Of a stretch of 64,000 nt of DNA, positions 21,952 through 33,129 are shown piece by piece (position 1 is the first letter of the stretch; each line of letters starts with the position of its first letter). The position numbers were made by a program, and so were the translations under genes. The notes below the pieces were generated by a model that was not told the DNA's origin, ran no database searches, and worked only from the letters and a program-made list of their open reading frames with translations. Location: NCBI GenBank assembly GCA_032207245.1, contig CM063502.1, forward strand, positions 67,906,616-67,970,615. The letters are read 5' to 3'. This stretch comes from Pardosa pseudoannulata. Taxonomy: Eukaryota; Arthropoda; Arachnida; Araneae; Lycosidae.

Positions 21952-23262
21952 TTCTATAAAATCTGTGATTACGATTACTATTACATATATGTAATGTATT
22001 ACATATATGTGGAAGTATACGAATGTTATTTACAACGTAAATTGGAAGTACTTAACATTTTATAAAATCTATGATTACTATTACATACATGTAATGTATT
22101 ACGTATGTGTGAAAGTATATCATATATTATTTACAACATTAATTGGGAGTACTTAACATTTTATAAAATCTGTGATTACGATTATTATTACATACATGTA
22201 TATGAAAGTATATGATATATTATTTACAACATTAATTAGAAGTACTTAACATTTTATATAACATTTTAGAAGGATACTTAACATTTTTGTAAATATTCTA
22301 TAACTAACATATAGCCCGTTATATGACGGGATCAGTAAAATTTTTAATTTTCCAGAATTGTTAAGTACCCTATGAGGCTGGTAAAATTATGGTTCAGTTT
22401 CTTTGCTAATAATTATCTGGTACACGCTCAATAACTTGTTCATCTTCCTAATCATCTAAAGTCTCCCGATTCTGTGTATGCAGTTTAGAATCACGTTGAA
22501 TTCATTTAGAAAGATAATACAGAGTTTTCTTAGCTACTTCGAAATTATCGTTAAGTTCTTCCCAATTTTTTGCCGTAGTAATTAATGGAAGTAAAGGAAG
22601 GAAACTATCATTTACACTACACCCTGGAGGTAGATAGAATTTGCTGTTAATACCGGTGATAAAATTTTCATTGCAACAAAAAATAATCGATGATTACATT
22701 TAAAATTATCACATATGTACCTAATCTATTATTTAAGCCAAATATAAAAGAAAATTATTTACGTAATATCTAAGTTCAGTGATAAAACATATGAAAATAA
22801 TTCAGACAATATTTAAGTAATTTAAAATAAATGATTAAATGAGATGGTTAAAGAAATGACGTCATAATGAAAGAAAATAAATGTTATCTTTACCTATTTA
22901 TTATGTTAGAAATTGATAAATTTAATCGCCTGCTCTTAACCGGGGAAAATAGGGCTTGAAATAATGGCATTAATTGCTACAAAAAAGGGGAAGGGGGGAT
23001 TTCAAACGTTGCTAAACCTAACTCATCAAGAATCCAATATGGATGCCTCTATCCATTCCAGGTCCAACCGCTTCATAAATTAGAGGACAGACAGACAACT
23101 TAGGCTATTATTATATAGGGGATGCATGTAATTTATTACGTATGTGTGAAAGTATATGATATATTATTTACAACATTAATTGGAAGTACTTAATATTTTA
23201 TATAACATAACATATTTAGAAGGGTACTTAACATTTTTGTAAATATTCTACAATCGGTGCAA
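21952..23262. repeat. ~100-bp tandem repeat array split by a Helitron
   Basis: Units share TTACATACATGTA, GTGTGAAAGTATAT, TATTTACAACATTAATT and GTACTTAACATTTTATA. The CTTAACATTTTATA block recurs at 22051, 22152 and 22245. Two to three units lie at 21952-22300; the array resumes at 23123-23262 after the Helitron H3. Both flanks of H3 also repeat a TACTTAACATTTTTGTAAATATTCTA-like segment. Confidence 0.75.
22304..23122 (-). mobile_element. non-autonomous Helitron family 1 (H3)
   Basis: Read on the minus strand it begins TCCCCTATATAATAATAG and ends with a CCGTCATATAACGGG palindrome then CTATATGTTAG. Internal blocks match H1 and H2 in order. At 819 bp it is the shortest uninterrupted copy, useful as a reference for the family. 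Confidence 0.82.
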
Positions 23263-23264
23263 GT

Positions 23265-24635
23265 GAATCACTTGACTGCAAACAATCACCTCTACCTCAA
23301 AAAGTACACAATTACTGACAGTGTACACGTACTTAAATGATTTTAATTTTTGCAAATTTAACTGCGTTTCAGAAAAATTTTGCAACTGATTTTAAGTTGT
23401 ATCCTTTTCCTCGTGATTTTTCTTCGGGTTTAGGCATAAATTCTCCACTGTTGTGATTCTGCTTAATCTTAGATTACTATCAATTGCGACATAATCCACA
23501 AAGCTTATGTCAAATAAGCTAAATTCCTCATCTTCATCAGATGGTGCAGATTAGCTTTTCTAAAACTTAGTTCTCTAAAAGTGGCTTTAGCAAAATAGCT
23601 GTTAAGTGTTTCTATCGCCAAAGAGCAACAATGAAACGCATAGCTTATAAAATGTCGATTTTTGTATTCACCTTGTCTACATCTATCATACTAACTGCTC
23701 TCTGTATTTCTCTTTAATTGCTGCCAAATTAAGAGGCTTCTACAGGGCCAATACCTCTGGGATAACAGTGATAAGTCCGAACGATAGATGTAGAAAGAAG
23801 AAGAATCTGAAAACGATGAATATTGGAGAAATAACATTCGTTCTATGGGGATAATATCGAGACAAAATTAGCGATCAATGCAAGAAAGCGAATACGATAG
23901 ATAGAGATTTCAACGTATTTCCACTTTTTAACCTTATGGTTTATAAAATAAGTTAAAATTAAAATGTTTGGTAACGCAACATCTCTCGATTCTGTGCTAA
24001 AAAGAACAATTCTACTATAGACATTTTCTTAAAGAAAAATGAATATTTTCCCTATTAAGGTTAAACCTGCTTATTACGATATTGTCTATAACGAGTTTTC
24101 TTAGTCCCTGAAGAATCCCTTATTCCCTTAATGTATTCTCATTTATTCAATGTAGAAAAAGTATTAAGTAATAAAGCTAAATAGTTTATTACTGTTTATT
24201 AATTAGAAATCGTGTTAATATTTATGTTTTTAAATAAAGTTAAATTTGATCGCTAAATACACCCAAGACATTGCATAAACATCGGATGCACAAATACCTT
24301 CTATAATGGTAACTTGTTTACAATATTTTATTTCTAGGTCCCTGTTGCATCGTTATAGCAGACAAATTTCATTGCATTACATAAACATTCGATGCGTAAA
24401 TCCCCTAACTGTCTGTAGCAATAACCTGTCTATTTCCTAGATCCCTACGGTATCGCAACAGACAGGTTTCCCTCTATTATTGATTTCTTTTGATATTTTC
24501 TATGAGTGCTTACTATGACAAGTAAGTTTCATTACAAATCTTGAAAGGTATACTATAAATAAAAATGGATCAATAAAAATTGCCATATTATGTAATATCG
24601 GAATGCGCATGGATCATTTTTAATAAATATATTAT
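23265..24635. other. AT-rich DNA with a short acidic open frame
   Basis: On the minus strand 23392-23556 is open for about 54 codons, with an acidic start (SDEDEEFSLFD) that resembles unstructured transposase tails or a small exon. There is no firm splice evidence and I do not assign it. Nothing else was recognised. Confidence 0.3.
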
Positions 24636-24639
24636 TTCC

Positions 24640-24860
24640 TATACTAGCAATATAAAGCTACATACAAATAAGCTAAAACTTGCTTATTTGTAAGTAGAGA
24701 TTTATTTCTCTGAAACTACTGAACCGATTCTAAAAATTCTACTACTAATAGAAAGTTACACTATCCCTGGGTAATATAAGCTATGTTTTATTTAGATTTA
24801 TATAAAGTTTCATATTCAAATTTCAATATTTGTAAATCAAGTCGGAAGAAAAGAAGCTGC
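24640..24860 (+). mobile_element. possible Helitron-related fragment
   Basis: The block TTATTTCTCTGAAACTACTG followed by AACCGATTCTAAAAATTC and a CCCTGGGTAATATAAGCTA block is of the kind I associate with internal parts of arthropod Helitrons and other dispersed repeats. The ends were not resolved. Tentative. Confidence 0.3.
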
Positions 24861-25044
24861 TACGCTGCTTTATTGGCATGTGCTGACTAAGTGGTTAGAG
24901 ATATGCGAAAAATAATATACTAAAAAAATATTAGTCATCAGTGTACCTAAACAAATTCAGCAACATGATATATTTATCTTATATAAATAAATAAGCATCT
25001 GGCTGTTTTCCATAAAAGTTTCATATAAATCGGAGCATTTCAAT

Positions 25045-25726
25045 TTGTTTAAATCTTGCGAGATATTCCATATTTCCTGCAAATACTGGTGTTTCTATGA
25101 AGGGATCTCTTACCCATAAGTTTTTGTAATGTACTCTTTTTTACCTGCCCCATTAAAATTAAAACTCGAAGAATTTTCCTTCATTTCTATTGTGATAACA
25201 TCAGTTCAATTTAATGTATTTTTGGAATTTTTTACTTAGTTACTCGTTTATTATGACATTTATCTGCTTCATTACACACATGCAAGAACTCGCTAAATAG
25301 CTCAATATTTTCAGGAAATTCTTGAATACCTGAATTTCCTTATGATTCCAACCCTGGGGGTATATTAATATCTTCCCACAAATTATTAATACAATTTTTC
25401 AATTCACTATCACTATTTTCATCCTCCTCTTAATTACGATTACTATCACTTTCATCCTCCTCTGAATTACAATTACTATCACTTTCATCCTCCTCTGAAT
25501 TACAATTACTATCACTTTCATCATCCCCTGAATTACAGTTACTATCATTTTCATCCTCTTCTGAATTACAATTACTATCACTTTCATCCTTCTGTGATAC
25601 AGAAATACTGTCACTGTTTATTTCATATTGTGAATAAGTATACACTTTTTTTTTCACAGGCACAACATAAATTTCGTCTGATAATTCCTCATAAATTTCT
25701 TTTTCAAATTAATCAAATTTACCCAT
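25045..25726 (-). pseudogene. piggyBac-like transposase pseudogene, 5' part
   Basis: From ATG at 25726 (minus) the translation starts MGKFD, a stop, then FEKEIYEELSDEIYVV, followed by a long Asp/Glu/Ser/Asn repeat, an LWEDINIPPG region (about 25360) and, after further stops and a frame change, NLWVRDPFIETPVF and ARFKQIEMLRF near 25025-25120. That order (acidic N-terminus, a PP-G motif, then a W-x-DP...PxF...RF...LRF block) is the N-terminal third of piggyBac-type transposases. The DDD catalytic core is absent and there are at least four in-frame stops. It is a relic; TTAA-bounded ends were not located. Confidence 0.55.
25410..25600. repeat. 33-bp minisatellite coding an acidic 11-residue repeat
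   Basis: About five units of ATTACAATTACTATCAC plus TTTCATCCTCCTCTGA recur at 33 bp. In the transposase frame (minus) each gives ESDSNCNSEED with small changes. The unit length is a multiple of three, so expansion kept the frame, suggesting it grew while the gene was still coding or is tolerated by chance. Confidence 0.88.
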
Positions 25727-25847
25727 GATGGTAAGAAACAAAACACAAATTAAACTCACGTGCTGACCACTGCTATGTAACTAATCGACTGAACCAAACT
25801 CATATATAATATGTACACTAATCCATTTAAGAATGTATCACTACAAA

Positions 25848-26985
25848 TCTATATATATATAAATGAATTTGTGTGTGTCTGTCTGTCTGTCTGTCTGTAC
25901 TCAATAGACTCAAAAACTATGCATCCAATCGCCGTGAAAATTTGGGAAATGTTTAGGTATATCCCTGGGAAGGTTTTTGTAAATTTTCAACGTTCGAAAT
26001 TCATTCCTTCCCCCTTTTTCGAGCATTTCATGTCATTATTCCAAGCATTATTTTCCCCGGTTAAACGCAAACGATTAAGTTTTTAATTTATCGCATCATA
26101 TCTAAGGGAAAGAAGAAATATTTCTAGCAATGTGACGTCATCCCAAGTAATTGTTTTAAACGCAGTTTTCCACGGTTAAAAGCAGGAGATTAAAATGTTC
26201 AATTCATCACATAATAAATAGGCGAAAATGATATTTTTCTATCATTATGACGTCATTCATTTAAATATTTCATTTATTCATTTCTTATTTTATATTATTT
26301 AAAATCGTCTGCTTAGTATCTATTCGATTTGAACTGAAATTTGAGATATAAAGTGATTCTTTCATTTCTATGTGACTCAAATTATAGCATTTTTATATGA
26401 GAACTAATTTTAAATTTAATTCTTGGCTCATTTTTATGTTACAATGAAATGTATATCAACAATATTCTAAGTACAAAAAGTACAAATTTCAGTGACTCTC
26501 ATGGCCAAATAAAACCTATCATTTTATATAGTTATCTTCATATTCATGTGGTTGTCGATATGAATGTGTGTTTCTGTTTCATACAAAACTATGTGGTTTG
26601 TCATAAATTTCCTTAATTTTGGAAAACATTTATTAATACCAACAAAGTTAGCACTGTTGCTGTCAAAACCTGTGCTTCCTATTCTATCACGTAATATAGC
26701 AAGATCTGTTAACTTTGCTAATCAACGTACAGTAGTAATACAGTAATGCAATTTAGGGTTAAGCTTATATTTTACAATAAAAAAAGTTTGAGCAAATTTA
26801 ATATAAGACAAATTCGATTATAAAAACTGAATAATGTTATAATACGCTTATAATAGAAATATATAAACATGCCAATGACTCGAACTGAACTGTGACGAAT
26901 TTAGAGAGTTATTCACGAAAAATAAATCTTTGTTTAAAAGTAATATATTAAGTTCACCGTAGCGAAGCACGGGCAAACTTGCTAG
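25848..26985 (+). mobile_element. non-autonomous Helitron, family 2 (canonical ends)
   Basis: The element starts TCTATATATATAAATG after an A and ends GCACGGGCAAACTTGCTAG before a T. The 3' hairpin (CCGTAGCGAAGCACGG) precedes the terminal CTAG. These are the established Helitron hallmarks: A/T insertion site, TC start, hairpin and CTRR end, no target duplication. Internally it shares diverged blocks with family 1 (TTCCCCGGTTAA, GACGTCATC, a second GACGTCATTCATTTAA, TCACGTAATAT). No Rep/helicase is encoded. The frames 25811-26086 and 26564-26746 are incidental. Confidence 0.88.
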
Positions 26986-26989
26986 TATA

Positions 26990-27560
26990 CAATAAAGTTA
27001 TGCAAGAACTTATCGGGAGCACACACACTTCTCAAAAAACGAGAATTCTCGTTGATAACGTCTCAAATGATACCGTTTATTTCTTTAAAAATATTAAGGC
27101 ATAGTAAAAATCTCTATTTATATAAAAGACAGGATCCGTCTGTTAGTTTTTTATACAAATCAGTAATGTTAAATTTTAGACAAATATTCTTTTATACACA
27201 CCAAACATTCACAGTCAATATTAAAACATTTTCCACCCATCCCATCACTTATGATAGTATATCGCATATTAACGTTTCTATCCGACGACAGTCGGCAGTA
27301 CATGAATGTTGCTGTTTTATTTTACCAGATGAAAATATAGGTTAGATGATTCTTAACTTAGCAACCTGTCATTTATTTGAAGATAATATTGTTTACAACA
27401 CGTTACTGTAATGCTTTAAAATGAAGATGTGCAAAAATCAAAGAAAAAAAATCATATTCATAAGCGTAGTATAATGAAAATTTAGCAAACCAAAAGCTTA
27501 AATAGATGTTTAATTAGAATTGCACGTTAAACATATACACTTAAGGAGAAAAAATATTTT
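26990..27560. other. AT-rich DNA with a Helitron-like remnant
   Basis: About 27110-27260 contains ACAGGATCCGTCTGTTAG and a TCAATATTAAAACATTTTCC / CATCCCATCAC block resembling the 3' half of the Helitrons at 18483 and 25848. The 97-codon frame here is not supported as a gene. Confidence 0.3.
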
Positions 27561-27561
27561 A

Positions 27562-27563
<2 letters not shown>

Positions 27564-27634
<71 letters not shown>
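27564..27634. repeat. (TA)n microsatellite
   Basis: About 71 bp of uninterrupted TA repeat, followed by GCATATGTGTGTG. Confidence 0.97.
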
Positions 27635-27637
<3 letters not shown>

Positions 27638-27639
27638 TA

Positions 27640-28020
27640 TGTGTGTGTATTGAAAGATAAAATTTTTTATCAAATCAAACTCAAAGCTGAACTAAAGCTT
27701 GAAACCTCTCTCAGATCCTTTAAAAAATTAAAAACTCTTAAGAAACTGAAAAATTTTAAATATCTTATCATTTAGCATGATATAAATACATTGTTCGCAT
27801 TAATATAATTAAGGTCCCAGAAATGAAAAAAAAAATATTTAGTTAATACAAAAATTTTGCTTCTAATTTATATATTTAAAAAGTTATCTTGATTAAGTAT
27901 ACATCACTTTATTTGGTATCCATATTTTATGTTAAAAAGGAGTATATTACTGTTAATGACAAAACTAAATAGTTATATATCTTATTAAAGAACGGTTCAA
28001 TTTAAAATTTGTATCCTAAA
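27640..28020. other. AT-rich DNA, nothing recognised
   Basis: No feature was identified. Confidence 0.35.
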
Positions 28021-28022
28021 AA

Positions 28023-28200
28023 GTTTTGGTTTGGTTTGGATTGCTACGATCTACTTTTTACAACACGAGGGCAAAAGACACTAGGAACTACTGCTTAAAG
28101 CCGATTCCGAATAGATACGAACCGCCATGCCACAGTGGGATTCGAACCCACAAACTCCAGTACCGAAGATCAGAACCCTAACCATTCAGCCATCTTTCAG
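28023..28200 (-). mobile_element. SINE family A, near full length
   Basis: On the minus strand: degenerate A box TGGCTGAATGG, B box GGTTCGAATCC (complement at about 28139-28149), GTTCGTATCTATTCGGAATC body and an (AACC)-rich tail at 28023. Several substitutions indicate age. No clear TSD. Confidence 0.85.
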
Positions 28201-28204
28201 TAGT

Positions 28205-28655
28205 ATCGTAAGAAGAGCAGAGCTTTTTATTTTATGACAAATAAATACAATCTTTAAAGAAAATTTTTAATACTTGCTTGCACGATTATCTTAAAGTATT
28301 GTAGTATTTTCATGGCAATCTTTGTACCAAAAATCATTTAAATAAATTAATTTTCTTACATAAAATCATTCAAAAGTTTAGACTTCACCCTAAATTAAGC
28401 ATTTGGATGCAAAGAATGTTTGTGTTTCTCTAGAAACTCGTAAAGATTTGCTATATCTATAATTGTATTCATTTCCTTTTTTTAACTTTATACATGCTTC
28501 TAACCTAAAGATGACATTGATATTTTAGAAAATATATTACAAATGATATATTTTAAATTAAACATGCAAGACATCTTCATTCGTGTGTGTAAATGCATAT
28601 TCTAAATTTTAACTTTGAAAAGTTGTGGTTAATCTTCATTTAAAAAAAAAAACTA
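28205..28655. other. AT-rich DNA, nothing recognised
   Basis: No feature identified. Confidence 0.35.
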
Positions 28656-28659
28656 AACT

Positions 28660-28795
28660 AAACTTCTCGGCACAACAGCCCCTAGGGAGCTAGGGCCTAC
28701 GGTGCCAAGACCAAAGGCCCTGGAGTTCGGAGCATATGTTCCGGTTAGGTGGTCAACCCTAAGCGGAATCCCATTCCTTATTACCGCACAACATA
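28660..28795 (-). mobile_element. unclassified SINE/LINE 3' end-like repeat
   Basis: A sharply bounded GC-richer block begins with an AACTAAACTAAAC tract, which on the minus strand is a simple-repeat 3' tail. Next to it lies an inverted repeat with CCCTAG...CTAGGG. The pattern of a unique block, stem and short-repeat tail suits the 3' end of a CR1/L2-like LINE or its SINE. No promoter boxes were recognised. Confidence 0.35.
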
Positions 28796-28799
28796 TTCA

Positions 28800-29380
28800 A
28801 TAAAATAATTCCACAGATGAAAGGTTATTTTATACTCAGTAAAATGTAGCTATATAATGCGTACTTTGTAATATAAAAAGCCAAAAATTTTAAAAACAGT
28901 TCTTTGATCTCATATTTAGAGGTAATGAAACTCATTAAATGCTTTCATTTAAATAAACTTTTCAATATAGGTAATCTATAACCCCTTTATTACTTGCTTA
29001 TTCATTAAGAATCCCCTAGCCTAGTAAAACAACATAACTTGCTAATTTACGTCTAGCAAGTAAGTTATATTATCAGGTTTTATTAATTTCTTTTAATTTA
29101 CTGCATATCCAATTACTTTTATCCAAAGCTGATACATTCTTTTATATTTAATAAAACAATTGATAATTCAATGCATATTTTGGAATATAAACTAAACACT
29201 ATTAAAAATTGTCCTTTGATCTCTGTTTAATAGGTAGCGAGGCTTTATTTTTTTTTTTAAATAAACTTTTCAATATAGTTAAGCTGTATCAACCTAATTC
29301 CGTATTATTATTGCATTAACCTTAGATCCACTCACCTGGTAATATTACATAACTTGCTAATTTAGGTCTAGTTCGACTCC
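28800..29380. repeat. degenerate direct duplication, ~290-bp spacing
   Basis: Ordered blocks occur twice: TTCTTTGATCTCATATTTA / TCCTTTGATCTCTGTTTAA, TAAATAAACTTTTCAATATAG, and ACATAACTTGCTAATTTA(C/G)GTCTAG, at about 28900-29055 and 29210-29372. Confidence 0.65.
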
Positions 29381-29384
29381 ATCT

Positions 29385-30230
29385 AATGACAGAGATATTT
29401 CTAACTGTTGCAATCTGTAGTCCAGATCTAATAAGCCCTTGTGTAGCATATGGTGCCTGTTGAATTGTCGGCCACTCAACCTATAACTTCTCTAGATGTC
29501 TGAACTTTGTGCATAAACAGATACGCAGCCATAGCAAGTTTAGATGTAATTAGGCATAACAAGCCTTACACTTATATCCTGGACATGCAGTATACATTTA
29601 AATTAGCCTTGCCATATACAGCGTAGCTAAAATTTTGATCCCTAATGCAAATGGGGGAAAACTCCTCCGGTAAAAAATAAAGAATTCAGATATATAAAAA
29701 ATGTTTTCTGTACAATACACTTTACGAAATAATATAAAGTACACAAGAATATGATAGTTAAAATGTGAAATTTCTAAATAAAAATAGTTTTTCCTTGCAT
29801 TTTCACCATCATTAAAAATCTGCGAGATACCCATTTTTGCAGCTGCTTTGTGCTCAATATATAGTAATACAAGATCCCACAATCTACTTCGGCTTCTTTT
29901 GTAATACTTAATTAACTTTTATTTGCTAAACACTCTTTTCACAGTATCATCTGTAACTCGTAGTGAAAAAATAGCACAAATACAACTTAAGCTTCCGAAA
30001 ACTCACTTTATAAATATCCATATTTTTTTTCAAAAGTAAATTTGAAAATTATCTAATAGACATTAAAAGATAAAATACTTTTTAACAGAGAAAGTACTTA
30101 TACAAGAACTGTTCAAATATAATAGTTTTTGAAAATTTCGCTTTTAATTTATCTTTATCGTGGTTAAATAATGCTTTTGGCTCCAAAAACTCAAACCAGT
30201 TTGTTGTAGAACTCATTCCTACAAACCTTC
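29385..30230. other. AT-rich DNA, nothing recognised
   Basis: A 94-codon minus frame (29598-29882) shows no motif or splice support. Confidence 0.35.
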
Positions 30231-30243
30231 CAAATTAATTTGG

Positions 30244-30412
30244 CCGAACGATGGCCGAGTGGTTAGGGTGCTGGCCTTCGGTACCGGAGTTCTTGGGTTC
30301 GAATCCCGCTATGGCATGAATGTTCGTAGTCGTTCGGAATCGGCTTTAAGCAGTAGGTCCCGGTCTCATTAGACCTCGTGTTGCAAGAAGTAGACCGTAA
30401 CACTTCAAAACA
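30244..30412 (+). mobile_element. SINE family A, full-length reference copy
   Basis: Best copy in the window. Intact pol III promoter: A box TGGCCGAGTGG (30252-30262) and B box GGTTCGAATCC (30296-30306). Then a tRNA-unrelated body (GTTCGTAGTCGTTCGGAATC, CGGTCTCATTAG) and a short CAAAACAAAA tail. It is flanked by the 12-bp duplication AAATTAATTTGG (30232-30243, 30413-30424). The head resembles tRNAs with a long first arm, but is not a tRNA gene because the acceptor stem does not close. Confidence 0.93.
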
Positions 30413-30429
30413 AAATTAATTTGGATATT

Positions 30430-30875
30430 TATTCTATCGAAACACCAATAAAATACATAATTTTAAATTGCTTCGGCTTTTAAGCTATCAGTTTTCTGAT
30501 TACCGTTTAGATAGCAAATTTTTCTTTACGTTACCTGAATAGCTCATATTTGGCAAAGCCATCAATACCTTACGTGTCATATGATAAATAAGACCTTGGT
30601 TGCCACTTATGAATGAATCGGATCTAACCCTAAAATCCTACCTTACATCTCGGAGACGTTATGGAATTAAATTAATGAGCTTTTAAAAAGATTAAAATAA
30701 CTTTAATGTACAATAAATCGTTTTTTTTTTAAAAAGAAAGCGTGTGTATTGCTTGCCTTTCCTTGCTATAAAATAAATTTTTAAAGCGTTGTCTAACAGA
30801 CATAACAAAAGTAATAACAGGATAACATTCTAAGATTAAGAAAGAAATATATCCGCTTGAGTTTTATTAAGACTT
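30430..30875. other. AT-rich DNA, nothing recognised
   Basis: No feature identified. Confidence 0.35.
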
Positions 30876-30878
30876 CAT

Positions 30879-31055
30879 TGGATTTGATTTAGAGCGCTGC
30901 TGTCTACTTATTTACAACACCAGGATTAATGCGACCGGGACTTACTGCTTAAACCAATTCCGAACAGCTACGAACACACATGCCACAATGGGATTCGAAC
31001 CCACGAACTCCGGTACCGAATATCAGCGCCCTAACCATTCCGACATCATTTGGCA
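30879..31055 (-). mobile_element. SINE family A, near full length
   Basis: On the minus strand the B box GGTTCGAATCC is intact (complement near 30992-31002), the A box is degraded (ATGTCGGAATGG), and the tail reads AAATCAAATCC in place of (CCAAA)n. Old copy. Confidence 0.85.
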
Positions 31056-31378
31056 AAACTTGACTGGAAGAAGCTTAAATTGGGTAAAGGTTAACACATT
31101 GTAAGCGGTTCACGTACTGGTACATTTTCTGACGATTGATACTTGAGCGCGGGTCACGTACTAGTACGGGTTAGTGTAACAACGTGGTTTGTTTGTGGGT
31201 ACAAAAATAACGGTATATGCAGGAAAACGAAGCCGAATGTTCTTGTCTACTACATAGATTCTGGAATGTAAAAATGTTTATATATAACATAATTCGAAAC
31301 AAAAATTAAAACTATAAACAACTATTTCTATTTTATTTTTCATATTTACGATACAATTATAAATTTTTCCACTAAAAA

Positions 31379-31386
<8 letters not shown>

Positions 31387-31444
<58 letters not shown>
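31387..31444. repeat. (TA)n microsatellite
   Basis: About 58 bp of TA repeat between an A-tract and the truncated SINE. Confidence 0.97.
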
Positions 31445-31447
<3 letters not shown>

Positions 31448-31493
31448 AAACAGTAGACCGTAGCGCTCCAAACCAAACCAAACCAAACCAAAC
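31445..31493 (+). mobile_element. 5'-truncated SINE family A (49 bp)
   Basis: Only the 3' end is present: GCAAAACAGTAGACCGTAGC, GCTCC, then about five CCAAA units. AAAAAATATAT occurs before the TA tract and after the tail, so the (TA)n may have expanded from one copy of the target duplication. Confidence 0.8.
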
Positions 31494-31734
31494 CTAAAAA
31501 ATATATTTTTGTTTACAAAAATCTTATGGTTATTATTTATATATTTCTGTTTATATTTTTGTTTATATATTTCAATATAAAATACGAAAAGTGGTTAAAA
31601 AATTATATAATTTTCGATCGATTGAGATTTAACTGAATAACTAAATTTACGCGCAAAAGGCCCGCTCCCGGTACAATTCCGCTGCGAAATGTACCCGCAC
31701 ACATTGTTTTAAAAAAATTTCAATGCAGCTGACA

Positions 31735-32072
31735 ATACTGATATGCCAAACAAGGCTGAAAAGCTGTTACTCATTTGACACCACCCGAGGAGCACGTGTA
31801 GATTAAGGAATGCTACGGATGCAAGTAAAATGGCCACCAATGGGTCCTCATAATTAAGAAGCAGCGACCAAGCAGATGACCCCCTCCAGGCTTGCCCCAC
31901 TAGTTTCAGAGGTATCGTTTGAAATTGGAGGACATTGCGACATCGAAATTATTTTAAGTGTCGCAGCTGCCTATAATGAACAGGACGAATCTTTGGTTGT
32001 CTCAAACTTCAAATTCACTACCTTTCGAATATTAGATCGACGTCTTTGCCGATTGAGCTACCATGGTTCTGA
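31735..32072 (-). mobile_element. tRNA-derived SINE, family B, copy 1
   Basis: On the minus strand an A-box-like TAGCTCAATCGG lies at 32060-32049, near the 5' end. The copy aligns with 32745-33066 over GAATGCTA/AATGGGTCCT, CAGGCTTGCC-type, TTGGAGGACATTGCGA and TGAGCTACCATG blocks. It is GC-richer than the flanks. The two frames annotated over it are artefacts. Confidence 0.7.
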
Positions 32073-32079
32073 AGAGTAA

Positions 32080-32740
32080 TACTAAATAGTGTTTCTAAAA
32101 TTCTAGTAATTTTAATATTGCAAAAATTTGAGCTGGATAGTAAAAATTCTAGTTGGTTTTATATTCTAAAAAAAATTATCCGATGTTTGTTTTACAAGCA
32201 GATTTTCAAGATTCAACTACGAATTATTCTAATAAAAAAAACTTCTCTCTATACGTATTGGTTTGGGTCCTGTTTAGAAGGACTGTACACTAAGAAATGT
32301 ATAAATAGCCTCCCAACAGTTAGATTTAATCTTTGTTTCCTTTCATTCAATACCACGAACTTATCATCTAAAAAGATATATTTACGTTAAGTTTCAAGAG
32401 GAAATCGTGATGATGAATGTAGATTAAAGAAATTTAAATATATCCATACCAGTATGTAAAATAATCGTCACCAAATAGTTAAACATATACTATCTTTCAA
32501 ATACAAAGTTTTTAATTTACATAGTAATAATTTATTTAAAAGTATTTTAGACATCTTCGATACTACAGCTGTTTGATACTAGAATGCAGGAGTATGTCTT
32601 GATATCACTCAGGAACCAATTCAACATCTACTAATAGATAGATGTCAATCGGATATCAAGTAAAGCATGGGGTGTAGTAAGGATATCCATCATTAAATTA
32701 ACATAACATGAGGTAAAATATATGTTGTTACCCATCCCCT
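32080..32740. other. AT-rich spacer between SINE B copies
   Basis: The 90-codon frame at 32118-32390 is AT-driven; nothing else was identified. Confidence 0.35.
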
Positions 32741-32744
32741 GCTG

Positions 32745-33066
32745 TAGTAAAGCCAACACCAGATTCAGTAGACCCCGTCGCAATATGTGACAAGTCTATG
32801 GCTAAGGGTAATGCAGCTTCATTTTGAGCGAGGAACAAGTGACTTAACCTCAAGAATGGGTCCTAGTAATTTAGAAACAGGGGCCATGCTTGGCCTGCTA
32901 CCTCCACGTATCGTTCGAGAACTTGGAGGACATTGCGATCACGAACCTATTTTAGATACCCCAGGCATCATTAATAAACACAGTGATCTTTGACTGGCTC
33001 GTGCTTTGATCCTGCTGCCCTCTGGTTACGAGATAGCTGCTTTTACCACCTCTGAGCTACCATGTC
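32745..33066 (-). mobile_element. tRNA-derived SINE, family B, copy 2
   Basis: On the minus strand it opens with ATGGTAGCTCAGAGGTGG, a good tRNA 5' half with A box (complement 33049-33059). A B-box-like GGATCAAAGC follows at about 33013-33003. The shared body follows. Ends and TSD not resolved. Confidence 0.72.
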
Positions 33067-33129
33067 TCAGGTAAAGTATATTAATTCATTTCATAAATCT
33101 CATGCTGTTAATAACTTTAAATTGCACTA

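Larger units (their letters stand above)
31095..31708. mobile_element. piggyBac-like element with imperfect ends
   Basis: Flanked by TTAA (31091-31094 and 31709-31712). Ends CACATTGTAAGCGG and, complemented, AACAATGTGTGCGG agree at 10 of 14 positions. Subterminal GAGCGCGGGTCACGTA and a right-end block matching 14840-14875 tie it to the element at 14261. It carries a (TA)n tract (31387-31444) and a truncated SINE (31445-31493). Confidence 0.55.

Noticed and set aside
25410..25600. CRISPR-like array
   Set aside because: Units are head-to-tail without unique spacers and stay in one reading frame; this is a minisatellite in a eukaryotic genome. The arrays at 4659 and 10150 were rejected for the same reason.
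30244..30315. A tRNA gene
   Set aside because: A and B boxes are present, but the acceptor stem does not close and the block is part of a TSD-flanked 169-bp SINE found in many copies.
31709..32079. Small genes on both strands
   Set aside because: The sequence recurs at 32745-33066 as a SINE family; frames are not conserved between copies.
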